This document shows positions 16,340 through 24,757 of a stretch of DNA of 64,000 nt, in pieces (position 1 is the first letter of the stretch; the number at the start of each line of letters is the position of its first letter). The position numbers and the translations under genes are program-made. Under the pieces are notes generated by a model, which made no database searches, had not been told where the DNA came from, and saw nothing but the letters and a program-made list of their open reading frames with translations. Origin of the DNA: Domibacillus indicus (GTDB lineage Bacteria > Bacillota > Bacilli > Bacillales > Domibacillaceae); contig NZ_LAJB01000010.1 of NCBI RefSeq assembly GCF_000970685.1, forward strand, positions 26,025 to 90,024, read 5' to 3'.

Positions 16340-16753
16340 ATGCCTGCGCTGTTTTATCTGTTAACAATAGACGTATTATTCTATATAGGCGCTTTTGTAT
16401 ATGCGTTTAATAAGAAAAAGCTTATCGGCATTCAACTCGGCATGAATATCAGCCAGATAATGGGCGGAACCGCGGCACTGCTTTCGGGGATCGTGCTTAT
16501 CTCAGAGTTCCCCTTTCATTTTACAGTGGTCACCTTTATTTCCGCAGTAATCGGCATTCTGGCAGGAACGCTGTTTGGGCTGCTTTTTGATTATCAAACC
16601 GCCTTAACAGGAGTAACGAATGGCTTTATGATGGGGCTTATGTCTCCGATGCTGGGATCAATCATAAACACATCCAGCCTGGTTATCTGGTTTGTTCACG
16701 TCGTCTTTTTTTCTTGCCTGCTTTTCATTATGATTTCTATTCAAAGGTCGTGA
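16340..16753 (+). CDS. mnxA: Small membrane protein in the MnxA position
   Basis: The 137-residue hydrophobic product has about four membrane helices (residues ~3-22, 33-58, 62-85, 106-133) with glycine-rich turns such as GILAGTLFGLLFDY. Together with the next gene it forms a pair of small membrane proteins ahead of a SCO1-like gene, the arrangement reported for mnxA-mnxB-mnxC of Bacillus SG-1; the symbol rests on that context. The ATG has GGAAGG close upstream and GAGGTG farther out. Function unknown; a channel, copper or thiol membrane component is conceivable. Its stop overlaps the likely start of the next gene. Confidence 0.6.
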   Translation: MPALFYLLTIDVLFYIGAFVYAFNKKKLIGIQLGMNISQIMGGTAALLSGIVLISEFPFHFTVVTFISAVIGILAGTLFGLLFDYQTALTGVTNGFMMGLMSPMLGSIINTSSLVIWFVHVVFFSCLLFIMISIQRS

Positions 16754-17202
16754 AACCATTGCTCTTAATTATACTGTTAAGCAGCTGGAATGGCGTGGGC
16801 GGATACAGGCTTTACCGTGTATTTAAGAAGAAACAGGTGCTTTTTGATGATCATTTTACTCTGGCCGCCTGCATGGCTGTTACAATGCTTACATCGTTTT
16901 TGGCCGGATTGTATCTCATTTTACTTTTTCCTGATTTTTATATAATCCCGCTGCTTTCAGGTTTATGGATCGGCTGGAGGTTTGGTGCTGTTTTAAGGAG
17001 CCCGGCTCTTTTAAGCGGACTTTATAACGGGGCAGCCGGGGCGCTTACGGGGACAATGCTCGGTGCGGTCCTGCAAAATCCCGCTTTATGCAGGCTTCCT
17101 GCTGAAGCCGCCGGCATGGCGGATCTTTACAGCATTCCAGTGGCTGCCGCCTGCTTTTACATGTGTATTTTAGCCTCATTGCGTTATTCTTTACGAATGT
17201 AG
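16750..17202 (+). CDS. mnxB: Small membrane protein in the MnxB position
   Basis: The 150-residue product is hydrophobic with about four membrane helices, two separated by LPDFYII-like turns, and a glycine-rich stretch (GLYNGAAGALTGTMLGAVL, residues ~88-106) similar in character to the preceding protein, suggesting an ancient duplication. The start is uncertain. GTG 16750 overlaps the previous stop (GTGA) and is preferred for coupling; TTG 16714 would add 12 residues. It ends 15 bases before the SCO-like gene, with that gene's AGGAAGGAGAG site between. The symbol is by position only. Confidence 0.58.
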   Translation: MKPLLLIILLSSWNGVGGYRLYRVFKKKQVLFDDHFTLAACMAVTMLTSFLAGLYLILLFPDFYIIPLLSGLWIGWRFGAVLRSPALLSGLYNGAAGALTGTMLGAVLQNPALCRLPAEAAGMADLYSIPVAAACFYMCILASLRYSLRM

Positions 17203-17217
17203 GAAGGAGAGTGGCAG

Positions 17218-17796
17218 ATGAAGAAAGCTGGAGCTGCTGTTCTGGCCGGTGCGGCGTTATTACTTCTTTATTTTGCTGTTGTCTCTTTATCAGACCTTCC
17301 CAAGCTCGGAAAAGTAAAAGAAGCTTCTTTAAAAGAAGTAAGCGGAAATACATTTTCAACAGAGGGCAAGCCGGTGCTAGTCACTTTTTTTTATACGAAA
17401 TGCCCCGATGTTTGCCCGCTTACAACGCAGGACTTAAAAAAGCTTCAGAATGTCTTAAAGGAAAAAGGAATATCGGAGAATCAGTATGCGATCCTGTATG
17501 TTACGCTTGATCCTGAGTACGATACCGTTCAAACGATATTAAAGTATAAAGAAGCATTTGATATTTCTTCACCTAACTGGCTGTTTATGCGGGGTTCTGA
17601 AAAAGAAACAAAAAAATATGCAGAGCAGTTTAACATGGTGTATGAAAAAGAGGAGGAGGGCTTTATTACTCACTCAACCTCCATGTATATACTGGATGCC
17701 AGCCGGAATATAAGAGCTGTTCATGATATGGCAGCAGGGAACAAAAGGGTGAATATTGAAGAAACAGCCGGGCATCTCATGGAATTAATCAAGTAA
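17218..17796 (+). CDS. mnxC: SCO1/SenC-family protein, MnxC-like
   Basis: SCO proteins are membrane-tethered thioredoxin-fold proteins that carry copper or reduce thiols during assembly of copper enzymes. The 192-residue product has an N-terminal membrane anchor (residues 5-24), then a thioredoxin fold with FFYTKCPDVCPLT carrying the CxxxC copper motif (near residues 62-66), YVTLDPEYDT, and the third ligand His in the EEGFITHSTSMY segment near residue 149. MnxC of Bacillus SG-1 was described as similar to this family. Here it ends the rightward mnx arm and could load copper into MnxG or neighbours (inference). An AAGGAGAG site precedes the ATG. Confidence 0.82.
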   Translation: MKKAGAAVLAGAALLLLYFAVVSLSDLPKLGKVKEASLKEVSGNTFSTEGKPVLVTFFYTKCPDVCPLTTQDLKKLQNVLKEKGISENQYAILYVTLDPEYDTVQTILKYKEAFDISSPNWLFMRGSEKETKKYAEQFNMVYEKEEEGFITHSTSMYILDASRNIRAVHDMAAGNKRVNIEETAGHLMELIK

Positions 17797-17835
17797 ATAA
17801 TACGGGCGGCAGGCATAAAACGAGAAGAACGCCGC

Positions 17836-18759
17836 TCAGGTCAATCCTTTATCCCAGTTTTCCGCGGCGAAATCGCCATTTATTTTCACGGCCGCTTCAT
17901 ATCCCTGGCTTGCAGCGCCGATTAAGCTGGTAAACGTATTTTTGGCATCGCCAATAATAAATAAACCGTTAATATTTGTTTGTCCATGGCTGCCGGTTTC
18001 GTATTCATTTCTGTCATTTACCGGGACGCCAAGACGGGCAGGAATGGCAGAGCCCTGTCTTTCACCTGTTGAAGCCAGAAACCCGCCTGTCCGATTAAAA
18101 GTCTCTCCGGTTTCTAAAAGAACCTTCTCCAGCTTTCCGTCGGTTGACTGCAGTCCGGAAACCGGGGTTTCAACCAGCTGGATCCCGTGCTGGTCCAGCT
18201 GTTGTTTTTCTTCTGTGCCAATATGGGCAGGTCCGTTTGTGAAAACGATTAAATCCTTGCTCCAGTTAAAAATAAGTTTTACAAAAGGCAAAAGGGCTGC
18301 TCCGCTGCCAAACAGCGCGAGCGGCTCGTTTTTTCTTTCCCATCCATCGCAGTAAGGGCAGTGAAAAACCGTTTTTCCATAAACTAGGTCTAAGCCCGGA
18401 ATGGCCGGTAAATGATCTTTCATGCCGGTAGCAAAAATCATTTTTTGGCTTTTTACGATTTTTCCATTTTTTGTTTTAGTAATAAAAAAACCGTTGTGCC
18501 GCTCGACATCTTCTACCACATCTTTTACTACTGTCACGCTTTTGTATGTTTTTAGCTCTTCGTGTGCAATTTGCCGGAGAGCAGTAGGGCTTATTCCATC
18601 TCTCGTTAAAAAGCCGTGTGATTTAATCGTTACCTCATTTCGGGGATGGGCCTCATCAATTACCATTACTTTTTTTAACGACCTCCCTAACACAAGCGCT
18701 GCATTCAGTCCGCCGGGCCCGCCGCCTGCAATAACAACATCCAACAAATCCGTATCCAT
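17836..18759 (-). CDS. Thioredoxin reductase-like FAD/NAD(P) oxidoreductase
   Basis: The 307-residue flavoprotein has the FAD dinucleotide motif VVIAGGGPGGLNAALVLGR at residues ~8-26, a redox-active CPYCDGWE (residues ~135-142), a second nucleotide-binding GSGAAL segment, and the closing NINGLFIIGDAKN motif. It belongs to the low-molecular-weight thioredoxin reductase-like group that includes Bacillus YwlF/CzcO-like and AhpF-like proteins, rather than TrxB itself, because the CPYCDGWE context differs from the TrxB CATCDG. The electron acceptor is unknown. It converges on the SCO-like gene, so a link to mnx is not implied by operon structure. Confidence 0.8.
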   Translation of the reverse strand: MDTDLLDVVIAGGGPGGLNAALVLGRSLKKVMVIDEAHPRNEVTIKSHGFLTRDGISPTALRQIAHEELKTYKSVTVVKDVVEDVERHNGFFITKTKNGKIVKSQKMIFATGMKDHLPAIPGLDLVYGKTVFHCPYCDGWERKNEPLALFGSGAALLPFVKLIFNWSKDLIVFTNGPAHIGTEEKQQLDQHGIQLVETPVSGLQSTDGKLEKVLLETGETFNRTGGFLASTGERQGSAIPARLGVPVNDRNEYETGSHGQTNINGLFIIGDAKNTFTSLIGAASQGYEAAVKINGDFAAENWDKGLT

Positions 18760-18887
18760 TTTTGCATGCCCCCATAATCAAGTTGTCGTTTCGCTTCTTC
18801 CCCCAACGCTTCAGAGTCAAACGTTTAAAATGGAAAGTATTATTCGTGTTCCGCCTGCTCATAATAAAGCGGAGGAGGTGGGAGGCA

Positions 18888-19043
18888 ATGGCGAAGGATG
18901 TTCTTTGTGAAGTGAACAACTGCAAATACTGGAGCCCGGGGAATAAGTGCAGAGCAGAGGCTATTTATGTCGTCAGCCATAAAGGAAAACAGGCATCCAG
19001 AAGCGAAGAAACGGATTGTAAAACATTTGTACCGGAATTATAA
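18888..19043 (+). CDS. DUF1540 domain protein, 51 aa
   Basis: This small protein has four cysteines spaced as in DUF1540 (VLCEVNNCKYWSPGNKC near the start, and a last Cys in TDCKTFVPEL), a likely metal-binding knuckle of unknown function found in many Firmicutes. The start ATG 18888 is preceded by GGAGGTGGGAGG; the longer frame from 18762 is not supported by a ribosome binding site. It is followed by a strong terminator, so it is monocistronic. Function is not known. Confidence 0.8.
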   Translation: MAKDVLCEVNNCKYWSPGNKCRAEAIYVVSHKGKQASRSEETDCKTFVPEL

Positions 19044-19052
19044 CTTTTGTAT

Positions 19053-19081
19053 GACGGCCATTTCTTTTTGGCCGTCTTTTC
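19053..19081 (+). terminator. Terminator after the DUF1540 gene
   Basis: GACGGCCA and TGGCCGTC form an eight-bp stem, extended by A-T pairs, with a T-rich tail. Another small hairpin (GGCTGC/GCAGCC) follows at about 19084-19102. The rest of the gap to nadE shows no further named element. Confidence 0.85.
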
Positions 19082-19354
19082 TAGGGCTGCGTGCAATGCA
19101 GCCAGCTCTCGATCAGTAGTATGGATAATGTTTTCATTTTTATGCGTATTACGGAATTACATAAGCTGAATAAATGGGTTTACAGGCTGCTTTTCGGAAA
19201 AGAATGAGAGCAGCTTTTATTCCATTACACTGCTTTTTTAAAAGATTATGCTTTTTAAGCAGGGCATTGAGCTTTTGTGCTTTTGTTGGTTCATTCACAT
19301 ACAGAAGTGGTATGATACAAGAAAGAAACAGAATGAAAGGAGAATTCTTGTATC

Positions 19355-20182
19355 ATGCGTGAACTACAAAAAGAAATTATTGAAGAACTGCAGGTGCAGC
19401 CGCAAATTGATCCGCAAAAAGAAATTCGCCGCAGTATTGATTTTCTCAAAGACTATCTCCAGCACCATTCATTTTTAAAAGGATTTGTACTCGGTATTTC
19501 CGGTGGACAAGACTCAACGCTTGCCGGCCGCCTCGCCCAGCTGGCAGTAGAAGAGCTTCGGAAAGAAACAGGCAGAGACTATCGATTTTATGCAGTGCGC
19601 CTTCCTTATGGGGTACAAAAAGATGAGCAGGATGCCCAGGATGCAATGAACTTTATCGGGGCGGATGAGCAGCTCACTGTCAATATTAAAGGAGCTGTCG
19701 ATGCAAGCGAGCAGGCGTTGGAATCTGCAGGGATCAACATATCTGATTTTATCAAAGGAAATGACAAAGCGCGTGAGCGGATGAAGGTCCAATATGCGGT
19801 TGCCGCAGCCAAAAGTGCTGTTGTGATTGGCACCGATCACGCGGCTGAAGCGGTGACTGGGTTTTACACAAAATATGGAGATGGAGCGGCGGATGTAGTG
19901 CCATTATTCCGTTTAAACAAACGCCAGGGCCGGTCTATGCTGAAAGAACTTGGAGCGCCCGAGCATTTATACTTGAAGGTGCCGACAGCCGATCTGGAAG
20001 ACAACAAACCACTGATTCCAGATGAAGCTGCATTGGGTGTTTCCTATGAGTATATTGATGATTATTTAGAAGGAAAAGAAGTTCCGGCTGAAGCCGCTGA
20101 GAAAATTGAAAGCCACTTTACCAAAACACGTCATAAACGTCACTTGCCTATAAGTGTATTTGATGATTTCTGGAAAAACTAA
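19355..20182 (+). CDS. nadE: NH3-dependent NAD+ synthetase
   Basis: NadE adenylates and amidates deamido-NAD to NAD using ammonia, the last step of NAD synthesis. The 275-residue product matches the short ammonia-dependent form without a glutaminase domain. The ATP-pyrophosphatase loop [13 protein letters not shown] lies at residues ~48-60, followed by [35 protein letters not shown] and the C-terminal [14 protein letters not shown]. The start ATG follows AAAGGAGAATTCTTGTATC; GGAG is 11 bases upstream. A good stem-loop directly follows the stop, so it is a single-gene unit. Confidence 0.95.
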   Translation: MRELQKEIIEELQVQPQIDPQKEIRRSIDFLKDYLQHHSFLKGFVLGISGGQDSTLAGRLAQLAVEELRKETGRDYRFYAVRLPYGVQKDEQDAQDAMNFIGADEQLTVNIKGAVDASEQALESAGINISDFIKGNDKARERMKVQYAVAAAKSAVVIGTDHAAEAVTGFYTKYGDGAADVVPLFRLNKRQGRSMLKELGAPEHLYLKVPTADLEDNKPLIPDEAALGVSYEYIDDYLEGKEVPAEAAEKIESHFTKTRHKRHLPISVFDDFWKN

Positions 20183-20183
20183 C

Positions 20184-20213
20184 GCTTTCCGGCGCAAGCC
20201 GGGAAGCTTTTTT
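20184..20213 (+). terminator. Terminator of nadE
   Basis: GCTTTCCGGC, a GCAA tetraloop and GCCGGGAAGC form a 10-bp stem with one G-U pair, followed by six T residues immediately after the nadE stop. Confidence 0.88.
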
Positions 20214-20370
20214 GATAAGCAGGGAATGTTTAAAGGAATACAGTTGCTCCTATCATAAACCAGGCGGGCTTAAAGCCCTTTAAAGAAATGAAGCGCTTCA
20301 ACTGATGACCGCCGCCAAAGAACAAGCTGTTTGAATTATTATTTGAATTTTCAATAAAAAAGGCAACGCC

Positions 20371-20399
20371 TTGACCGTCTCCGGTGAACCATATAAAAT
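20371..20399 (+). promoter_or_regulatory. Sigma-A promoter of guaA
   Basis: TTGACC, a 17-base spacer and TAAAAT fit the sigma-A consensus, 80 bases before guaA. One PurR-box-like sequence (AAGACGAACAAAAAT, 20416-20430) lies just downstream, but I did not find a second box, so PurR control is uncertain. Confidence 0.65.
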
Positions 20400-20478
20400 G
20401 AGGTCAAAATGTGTGAAGACGAACAAAAATAGACAAAGGTTTCCGATAATACGGAATTGAAGGGAAGAGAGTAAAAAC

Positions 20479-22032
20479 ATGACAGGGAAATCAGAATTGC
20501 AACACCAGGAAATGATTCTTGTACTTGACTTTGGAAGCCAGTACAACCAGTTAATTACACGCCGTATCCGTGAGTTTGGCGTCTATAGCGAACTTCATCC
20601 CCATACAATCACGGCAGAAGAAATCAAAGAGATAAACCCGAAAGGAATTATTTTTTCGGGAGGCCCAAACAGTGTGTATGCAGATGATGCCTTTCATTGT
20701 GACGAACGTATTTTCGACCTGGATGTGCCGATCTTTGGCATTTGCTACGGCATGCAGCTGATGACAAAACACTTTGGCGGTACGGTTTCAAAAGCATCAC
20801 ACCGGGAATACGGCAAAGCGGCTATCAACGTCCAAAATGAATCTGCCCTGTTTACAGATCTTCCAAATGAGCAGGTAGTCTGGATGAGCCACAGTGATCT
20901 TGTGACAGAAGCGCCGGCTGGATTTACTATTGATGCTGTCAGCCCATCCTGCCCGATTGCGGCTATGAGCAATAAAGCGGAAAACCTGTATGCTGTTCAA
21001 TTCCATCCGGAAGTAAAGCATTCTGTATACGGAAACGAACTTTTGAAAAACTTTGTGTTTGGCGTATGCGAGTGTACAGGCGACTGGTCAATGGAAAACT
21101 ATGTAGAAATCGAAGTGGAGAAAATCCGCCAGATCGTCGGAGACAAAAAGGTACTTTGCGCTATGTCGGGCGGCGTGGATTCATCAGTAGTTGCTGTATT
21201 GATTCATAAAGCAATCGGCGACCAATTAACGTGTATTTTTGTGGATCACGGCCTTCTTCGCAAAGGCGAAGCGGAACAGGTAATGGATACCTTCGCAAAT
21301 GGCTTTAATATTAATATCATTAAAGTAGATGCAAAAGACCGGTTTATGAATAAACTGGCCGGTGTATCGGATCCGGAGCAAAAGCGGAAAATCATCGGCA
21401 ACGAGTTTATTTATGTATTTGATGATGAAGCATCCAAACTGGAAGGCATCGAATTTTTGGCTCAGGGAACGCTATACACGGATATCATTGAAAGCGGCAC
21501 AGCAACTGCCCAAACAATTAAGTCCCATCATAACGTGGGCGGGCTGCCGGAAGATATGCAGTTTAAATTGATTGAGCCGCTCAACACGCTATTTAAAGAC
21601 GAAGTTCGTGCGCTTGGCACAGAGCTCGGCATTCCAGATCATATCGTTTGGCGCCAGCCGTTCCCGGGACCGGGTCTTGGCATCCGTGTACTTGGAGAAA
21701 TTTCAGAAGAAAAGCTGGAAATCGTTCGTGAATCAGATGCCATTTTACGTGAAGAAGTGGCGAATCACGGCCTGGAACGCGAAATTTGGCAGTATTTCAC
21801 AGTTCTTCCCGACATCCGCAGCGTCGGTGTAATGGGAGATGCACGTACGTATGATTACACGGTCGGCATCCGTGCCGTTACGTCAATAGACGGTATGACT
21901 TCTGACTGGGCCCGTATTCCATGGGATGTGCTCGAAGTGATTTCAACACGGATTGTAAATGAAGTCGCTCATGTAAACCGCGTGGTGTATGATATTACAA
22001 GCAAGCCGCCTGCAACTATTGAATGGGAATAA
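20479..22032 (+). CDS. guaA: GMP synthase (glutamine-hydrolysing)
   Basis: GuaA converts XMP to GMP, using glutamine and ATP. The 517-residue protein carries the glutaminase domain first (catalytic Cys in [10 protein letters not shown] near residue 92, His and Glu in [11 protein letters not shown] near 178), then the ATP-pyrophosphatase loop AMSGGVDSS (~residue 231), and the GMP synthase dimerisation domain ending in [11 protein letters not shown]. An AAGGGAAGAGAG site precedes the ATG. It is followed by the PurR boxes and riboswitch of pbuG, so the two guanine genes are adjacent but separately controlled. Confidence 0.97.
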   Translation: MTGKSELQHQEMILVLDFGSQYNQLITRRIREFGVYSELHPHTITAEEIKEINPKGIIFSGGPNSVYADDAFHCDERIFDLDVPIFGICYGMQLMTKHFGGTVSKASHREYGKAAINVQNESALFTDLPNEQVVWMSHSDLVTEAPAGFTIDAVSPSCPIAAMSNKAENLYAVQFHPEVKHSVYGNELLKNFVFGVCECTGDWSMENYVEIEVEKIRQIVGDKKVLCAMSGGVDSSVVAVLIHKAIGDQLTCIFVDHGLLRKGEAEQVMDTFANGFNINIIKVDAKDRFMNKLAGVSDPEQKRKIIGNEFIYVFDDEASKLEGIEFLAQGTLYTDIIESGTATAQTIKSHHNVGGLPEDMQFKLIEPLNTLFKDEVRALGTELGIPDHIVWRQPFPGPGLGIRVLGEISEEKLEIVRESDAILREEVANHGLEREIWQYFTVLPDIRSVGVMGDARTYDYTVGIRAVTSIDGMTSDWARIPWDVLEVISTRIVNEVAHVNRVVYDITSKPPATIEWE

Positions 22033-22074
22033 AACGAACGAAATGAAATAAATGAAACATTTTGTTCGTGTTTT
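22031..22074 (+). promoter_or_regulatory. Paired PurR boxes upstream of pbuG
   Basis: AAAACGAACGAAAT (22031-22044) and, inverted, ATTTTGTTCGTGTTTT (22059-22074) match the Bacillus PurBox (A/T-rich flank with central CGAAC). Their opposed orientation with a spacing of about 15 bases is the arrangement bound by PurR. They lie just upstream of the -35 element. Confidence 0.8.
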
Positions 22075-22077
22075 ATA

Positions 22078-22106
22078 TTGACGTATCAATAATATATCGC
22101 TAAAAT
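22078..22106 (+). promoter_or_regulatory. Sigma-A promoter of pbuG
   Basis: TTGACG, a 17-base spacer and TAAAAT lie immediately after the PurR boxes and about 25 bases before the riboswitch aptamer. Confidence 0.8.
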
Positions 22107-22131
22107 GAAAGAGAACTTTATTACTTTTACA

Positions 22132-22207
22132 TGCATCGTATATCGTCGAGAATAAGGCTTGACAGTTTCTACCGGACTGCCGTAAATGGTCCGACTACGA
22201 ATGAATG
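22132..22207 (+). ncRNA. Guanine riboswitch aptamer of pbuG
   Basis: The conserved purine aptamer elements are present: TATATCG in J1/2, GTTTCTACC, CCGTAAAT and CCGACTAC. P2 (GTCGAG/CTTGAC) and P3 (GGAC/GTCC) stems pair. The discriminating base in GACTA is C, predicting guanine or hypoxanthine rather than adenine. Loop L2 reads AATAAGG, a departure from the more usual GATATGG. A terminator at 22247-22277 completes the switch. Confidence 0.92.
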
Positions 22208-22246
22208 GAAGGAGATAAGCCTCTTTCTAAATTCTTTTGTTAGTCG

Positions 22247-22277
22247 TACCCGGAGCATCCCTGCTCCGGGTATTTTT
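22247..22277 (+). terminator. Riboswitch-controlled terminator of pbuG
   Basis: TACCCGGAGCA and TGCTCCGGGTA form a perfect 11-bp stem with a three-base loop, followed by TTTTT. It is the expression platform: ligand binding should favour this stem. Confidence 0.9.
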
Positions 22278-22310
22278 CGTTCGAATATAAGATCGAAGGG
22301 AGAAAAAAGA

Positions 22311-23645
22311 ATGAAAAAGTTTTTCCGTATGGATGAACTCGGAACTACGTACAGCCGTGAGTTTATTGGCGGCCTGACAACATTTTTGTCAATGGCATAT
22401 ATTCTGGTTGTCAATCCGCTTACCTTGTCACTGGAGTCCGTACCAGATTTGCCCGATGCAATGCGGATGGATTACGGAGCGGTCTTTACAGCAACGGCGC
22501 TTGCCGCGGCGATCGGCTCGATTATCATGGGGCTTCTGGCGAAATATCCAATCGGGCTTGCCCCGGGTATGGGATTAAATGCCTTTTTCGCTTATACAGT
22601 TATTTTAACATACGGTATTCCGTGGCAGACGGCGCTGACAGGGGTTTTATTCTCCGGGCTTATCTTCATTATATTGACATTGACCGGGCTGCGCGAAACA
22701 ATTATTAACGCGATTCCAGCTGAATTAAAGTACGCAGTCAGCGCCGGGATTGGCCTGTTTATTACCTTTGTCGGCTTTCAAAATGCCGGTATTATTGTTA
22801 ATGATGATGCGGTGCTTGTCGGTCTTGGAGACTTAAGCGCCGGTCCGACGCTGCTGGCGATTTTTGGTTTAATCGTTACTGTTATCATGATGGCGAAAGG
22901 GATCAGCGGCGGAATTTTTTACGGTATGCTGGTTACAGCAGTAGTGGGCATGATCTTTGGACTGGTTGCTCTTCCGGAAAAAATCGTTTCAGGGGTTCCA
23001 AGCGTGGCCCCAACTTTTGGGGTAGCACTTGAAAATATTTTTCAAACGCCGGGTGAAGTGTTTACGCTGCAGATGCTTGTAATTGTATTAACATTTTTGT
23101 TTGTAGACTTCTTTGATACAGCAGGTACGCTTGTAGGCGTCGCAAACCAGGCGGGCTTGATGAAGGATAATAAGCTTCCGCGGGCAGGAAAAGCGCTATT
23201 CGCCGATTCATGTGCAACTGTGGCAGGCGCTCTTCTTGGGACATCCACCACCACTTCTTACGTTGAATCATCAGCAGGAGTGGCCGCCGGAGCCCGAACA
23301 GGACTTGCGGCGGTTGTAACGGGAATTTTCTTCCTGCTGTCGCTGTTTTTCTTCCCGTTATTGTCGGTTATCACTTCGCATGTAACAGCTCCGGCAATCA
23401 TTATTGTGGGAGTGCTCATGGTGTCATCGCTTGGTAAAATTGACTGGTCGAAATTTGAAATTGCCGTTCCTGCCTTCCTGACCATTATTACAATGCCGTT
23501 AGCTTACAGCATTGCAACAGGAATTGCGATGGGCTTTATTTTCTACCCTATTACGATGATCGTAAAAGGCCGTTCGAAAGAAATTCACCCAATTATGTAT
23601 CTTTTATTTGTTGTATTCGTTCTGTACTTTATTTTCTTAAAATAG
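22311..23645 (+). CDS. pbuG: Guanine/hypoxanthine permease PbuG
   Basis: PbuG is a proton-coupled purine base importer of the AzgA/NCS2 group in the cell membrane. The 444-residue product has about 12-14 membrane helices with the family segments GLTTFLSMAYILVVNP (residues ~21-36), GLAPGMGLNAFFAYT, VDFFDTAGTLVGVANQAG and STTTSYVESSAGVAAGART. The ATG at 22311 has GAAGGGAG upstream; the open frame starting at 22131 is inside the riboswitch and is not coding. Guanine riboswitch plus PurR boxes argue for PbuG rather than PbuO or an adenine permease. A terminator follows at 23651. Confidence 0.93.
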   Translation: MKKFFRMDELGTTYSREFIGGLTTFLSMAYILVVNPLTLSLESVPDLPDAMRMDYGAVFTATALAAAIGSIIMGLLAKYPIGLAPGMGLNAFFAYTVILTYGIPWQTALTGVLFSGLIFIILTLTGLRETIINAIPAELKYAVSAGIGLFITFVGFQNAGIIVNDDAVLVGLGDLSAGPTLLAIFGLIVTVIMMAKGISGGIFYGMLVTAVVGMIFGLVALPEKIVSGVPSVAPTFGVALENIFQTPGEVFTLQMLVIVLTFLFVDFFDTAGTLVGVANQAGLMKDNKLPRAGKALFADSCATVAGALLGTSTTTSYVESSAGVAAGARTGLAAVVTGIFFLLSLFFFPLLSVITSHVTAPAIIIVGVLMVSSLGKIDWSKFEIAVPAFLTIITMPLAYSIATGIAMGFIFYPITMIVKGRSKEIHPIMYLLFVVFVLYFIFLK

Positions 23646-23650
23646 TGAGT

Positions 23651-23685
23651 AACACCTCTCTGCAAAACAGAGAGGTGTTTTTTTT
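23651..23685 (+). terminator. Terminator of pbuG
   Basis: AACACCTCTCTG and CAGAGAGGTGTT form a 12-bp stem with a short loop and eight T residues, directly after the stop. Confidence 0.93.
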
Positions 23686-23733
23686 ATCGGGCATCATGCT
23701 ATACTGTTAAAAAAAGAACAACGAGGATGTGCT

Positions 23734-24576
23734 ATGGAGAAATTTTTTGTGAGAAAAGTACTAAATAATAATGTGCTTATCGCGGCCACGCAGGACGAGA
23801 CAGAAGTGGTCCTGATCGGAAGGGGAATTGGTTTTGGCCGCCAGAAAGGGGACAGCATTATCCGCAGTTCCGTTGAGAAGCTGTTTGTTTTAACCGATCG
23901 GAGCGAGCAGGAGCAATACAAAAAATTGCTGCCGCAGTTAGATGACGAAACGCTGAAAGTCATTATTGCGGCTGTTGAATTGATCCGCGAACGAGTGGGG
24001 GAAACGTTGAACGAGCACATTCACGTCGGCTTAACGGATCACTTATTATTTGCAGTAAACCGGATGATGCGCGGCATGGGAATCAGTAATCCATTTTTAT
24101 TAGAAACGAAAGCGCTCTATCCGTTTGAATATGAAATCGCAGTTGAAGTAACAAAATTGATCAACAGCAAGCTGACAATCAGCCTGCCGGAAGGAGAAAC
24201 CGGATTTATTGCTCTTCATATTCACAGCGCCATCGCGAATAAAAATGTCCGGGACTTAAGCCGCCATTCAGAATTAATAGCAAAGCTGATTAGAATGATT
24301 GAATCTCAGCTCGAGGTAGAGCTTGATAAAGAAAGTATTGATTATATGCGGCTTGTGCGTCATATCCGCTACACAATTGAACGGGTAGTGCGGGGAGAAA
24401 AAGTCGAAGAACCAGAAAAAATCGCAAATCTGTTGAAAACGGAATATCCCGTATGCTATAATTTGTCGTGGAAGCTGATCAAGATAATGCAGCAGACATT
24501 AAAACATCCAGTGTACGATGCGGAAGCGGTTTATTTAACGATGCATTTGCAACGGATTCAGACAAAAATGAAATAA
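23734..24576 (+). CDS. glcT: PtsG antiterminator GlcT
   Basis: GlcT binds nascent ptsG RNA and prevents termination when glucose is being transported; it is phosphorylated by the PTS. The 280-residue product begins with the CAT RNA-binding domain (residues 1-60, KVLNNNVLIA, GRGIGFGRQKGD), followed by two PTS-regulation domains, with conserved His in NEHIHVGLTDHLLFAVNR (PRD1, ~residue 105) and ALHIHSAI (~residue 166), and in VRHIRYTIERV and LTMHLQRI (PRD2). It lies directly before ptsG with the RNA target between, the same order as B. subtilis, which makes GlcT more likely than LicT or SacT. Confidence 0.93.
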   Translation: MEKFFVRKVLNNNVLIAATQDETEVVLIGRGIGFGRQKGDSIIRSSVEKLFVLTDRSEQEQYKKLLPQLDDETLKVIIAAVELIRERVGETLNEHIHVGLTDHLLFAVNRMMRGMGISNPFLLETKALYPFEYEIAVEVTKLINSKLTISLPEGETGFIALHIHSAIANKNVRDLSRHSELIAKLIRMIESQLEVELDKESIDYMRLVRHIRYTIERVVRGEKVEEPEKIANLLKTEYPVCYNLSWKLIKIMQQTLKHPVYDAEAVYLTMHLQRIQTKMK

Positions 24577-24590
24577 TTACATTGTTCTTT

Positions 24591-24692
24591 ACGTGTTACT
24601 GATACGATCAGGCATGAGTAAAGGAGATACAGAGAAAATAGGGGTTTTTAGGACTTCTGTTTTCTGATGTCTTCTTTTCTCATGCCTTTTTT
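24591..24692 (+). promoter_or_regulatory. GlcT RNA antiterminator (RAT) overlapping the ptsG leader terminator
   Basis: ACGTGTTACTGATACGATCA (24591-24610), continuing into GGCATGAG, has the form of the ptsG RAT. Its 3' part also forms the left arm of a long terminator (GGCATGAG... CTCATGCC, then six T residues, 24611-24692). The two structures are mutually exclusive, so GlcT binding would permit read-through into ptsG. Confidence 0.88.
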
Positions 24693-24757
24693 CGTTTATG
24701 TCTGGCTGATTCATCTTTGAGATGCACATACTATCCTTAAATAGAGGAGGAAAACAC

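Noticed and set aside
16054..16410. A possible 118-residue gene between the acidic-tailed gene and mnxA
   Set aside because: It overlaps the start of mnxA out of frame, has a weak start site and no recognisable pattern.
22131..22310. An N-terminal extension of pbuG by 60 codons
   Set aside because: The extension is the guanine riboswitch and its terminator. ATG 22311 has a good site and matches the family start.
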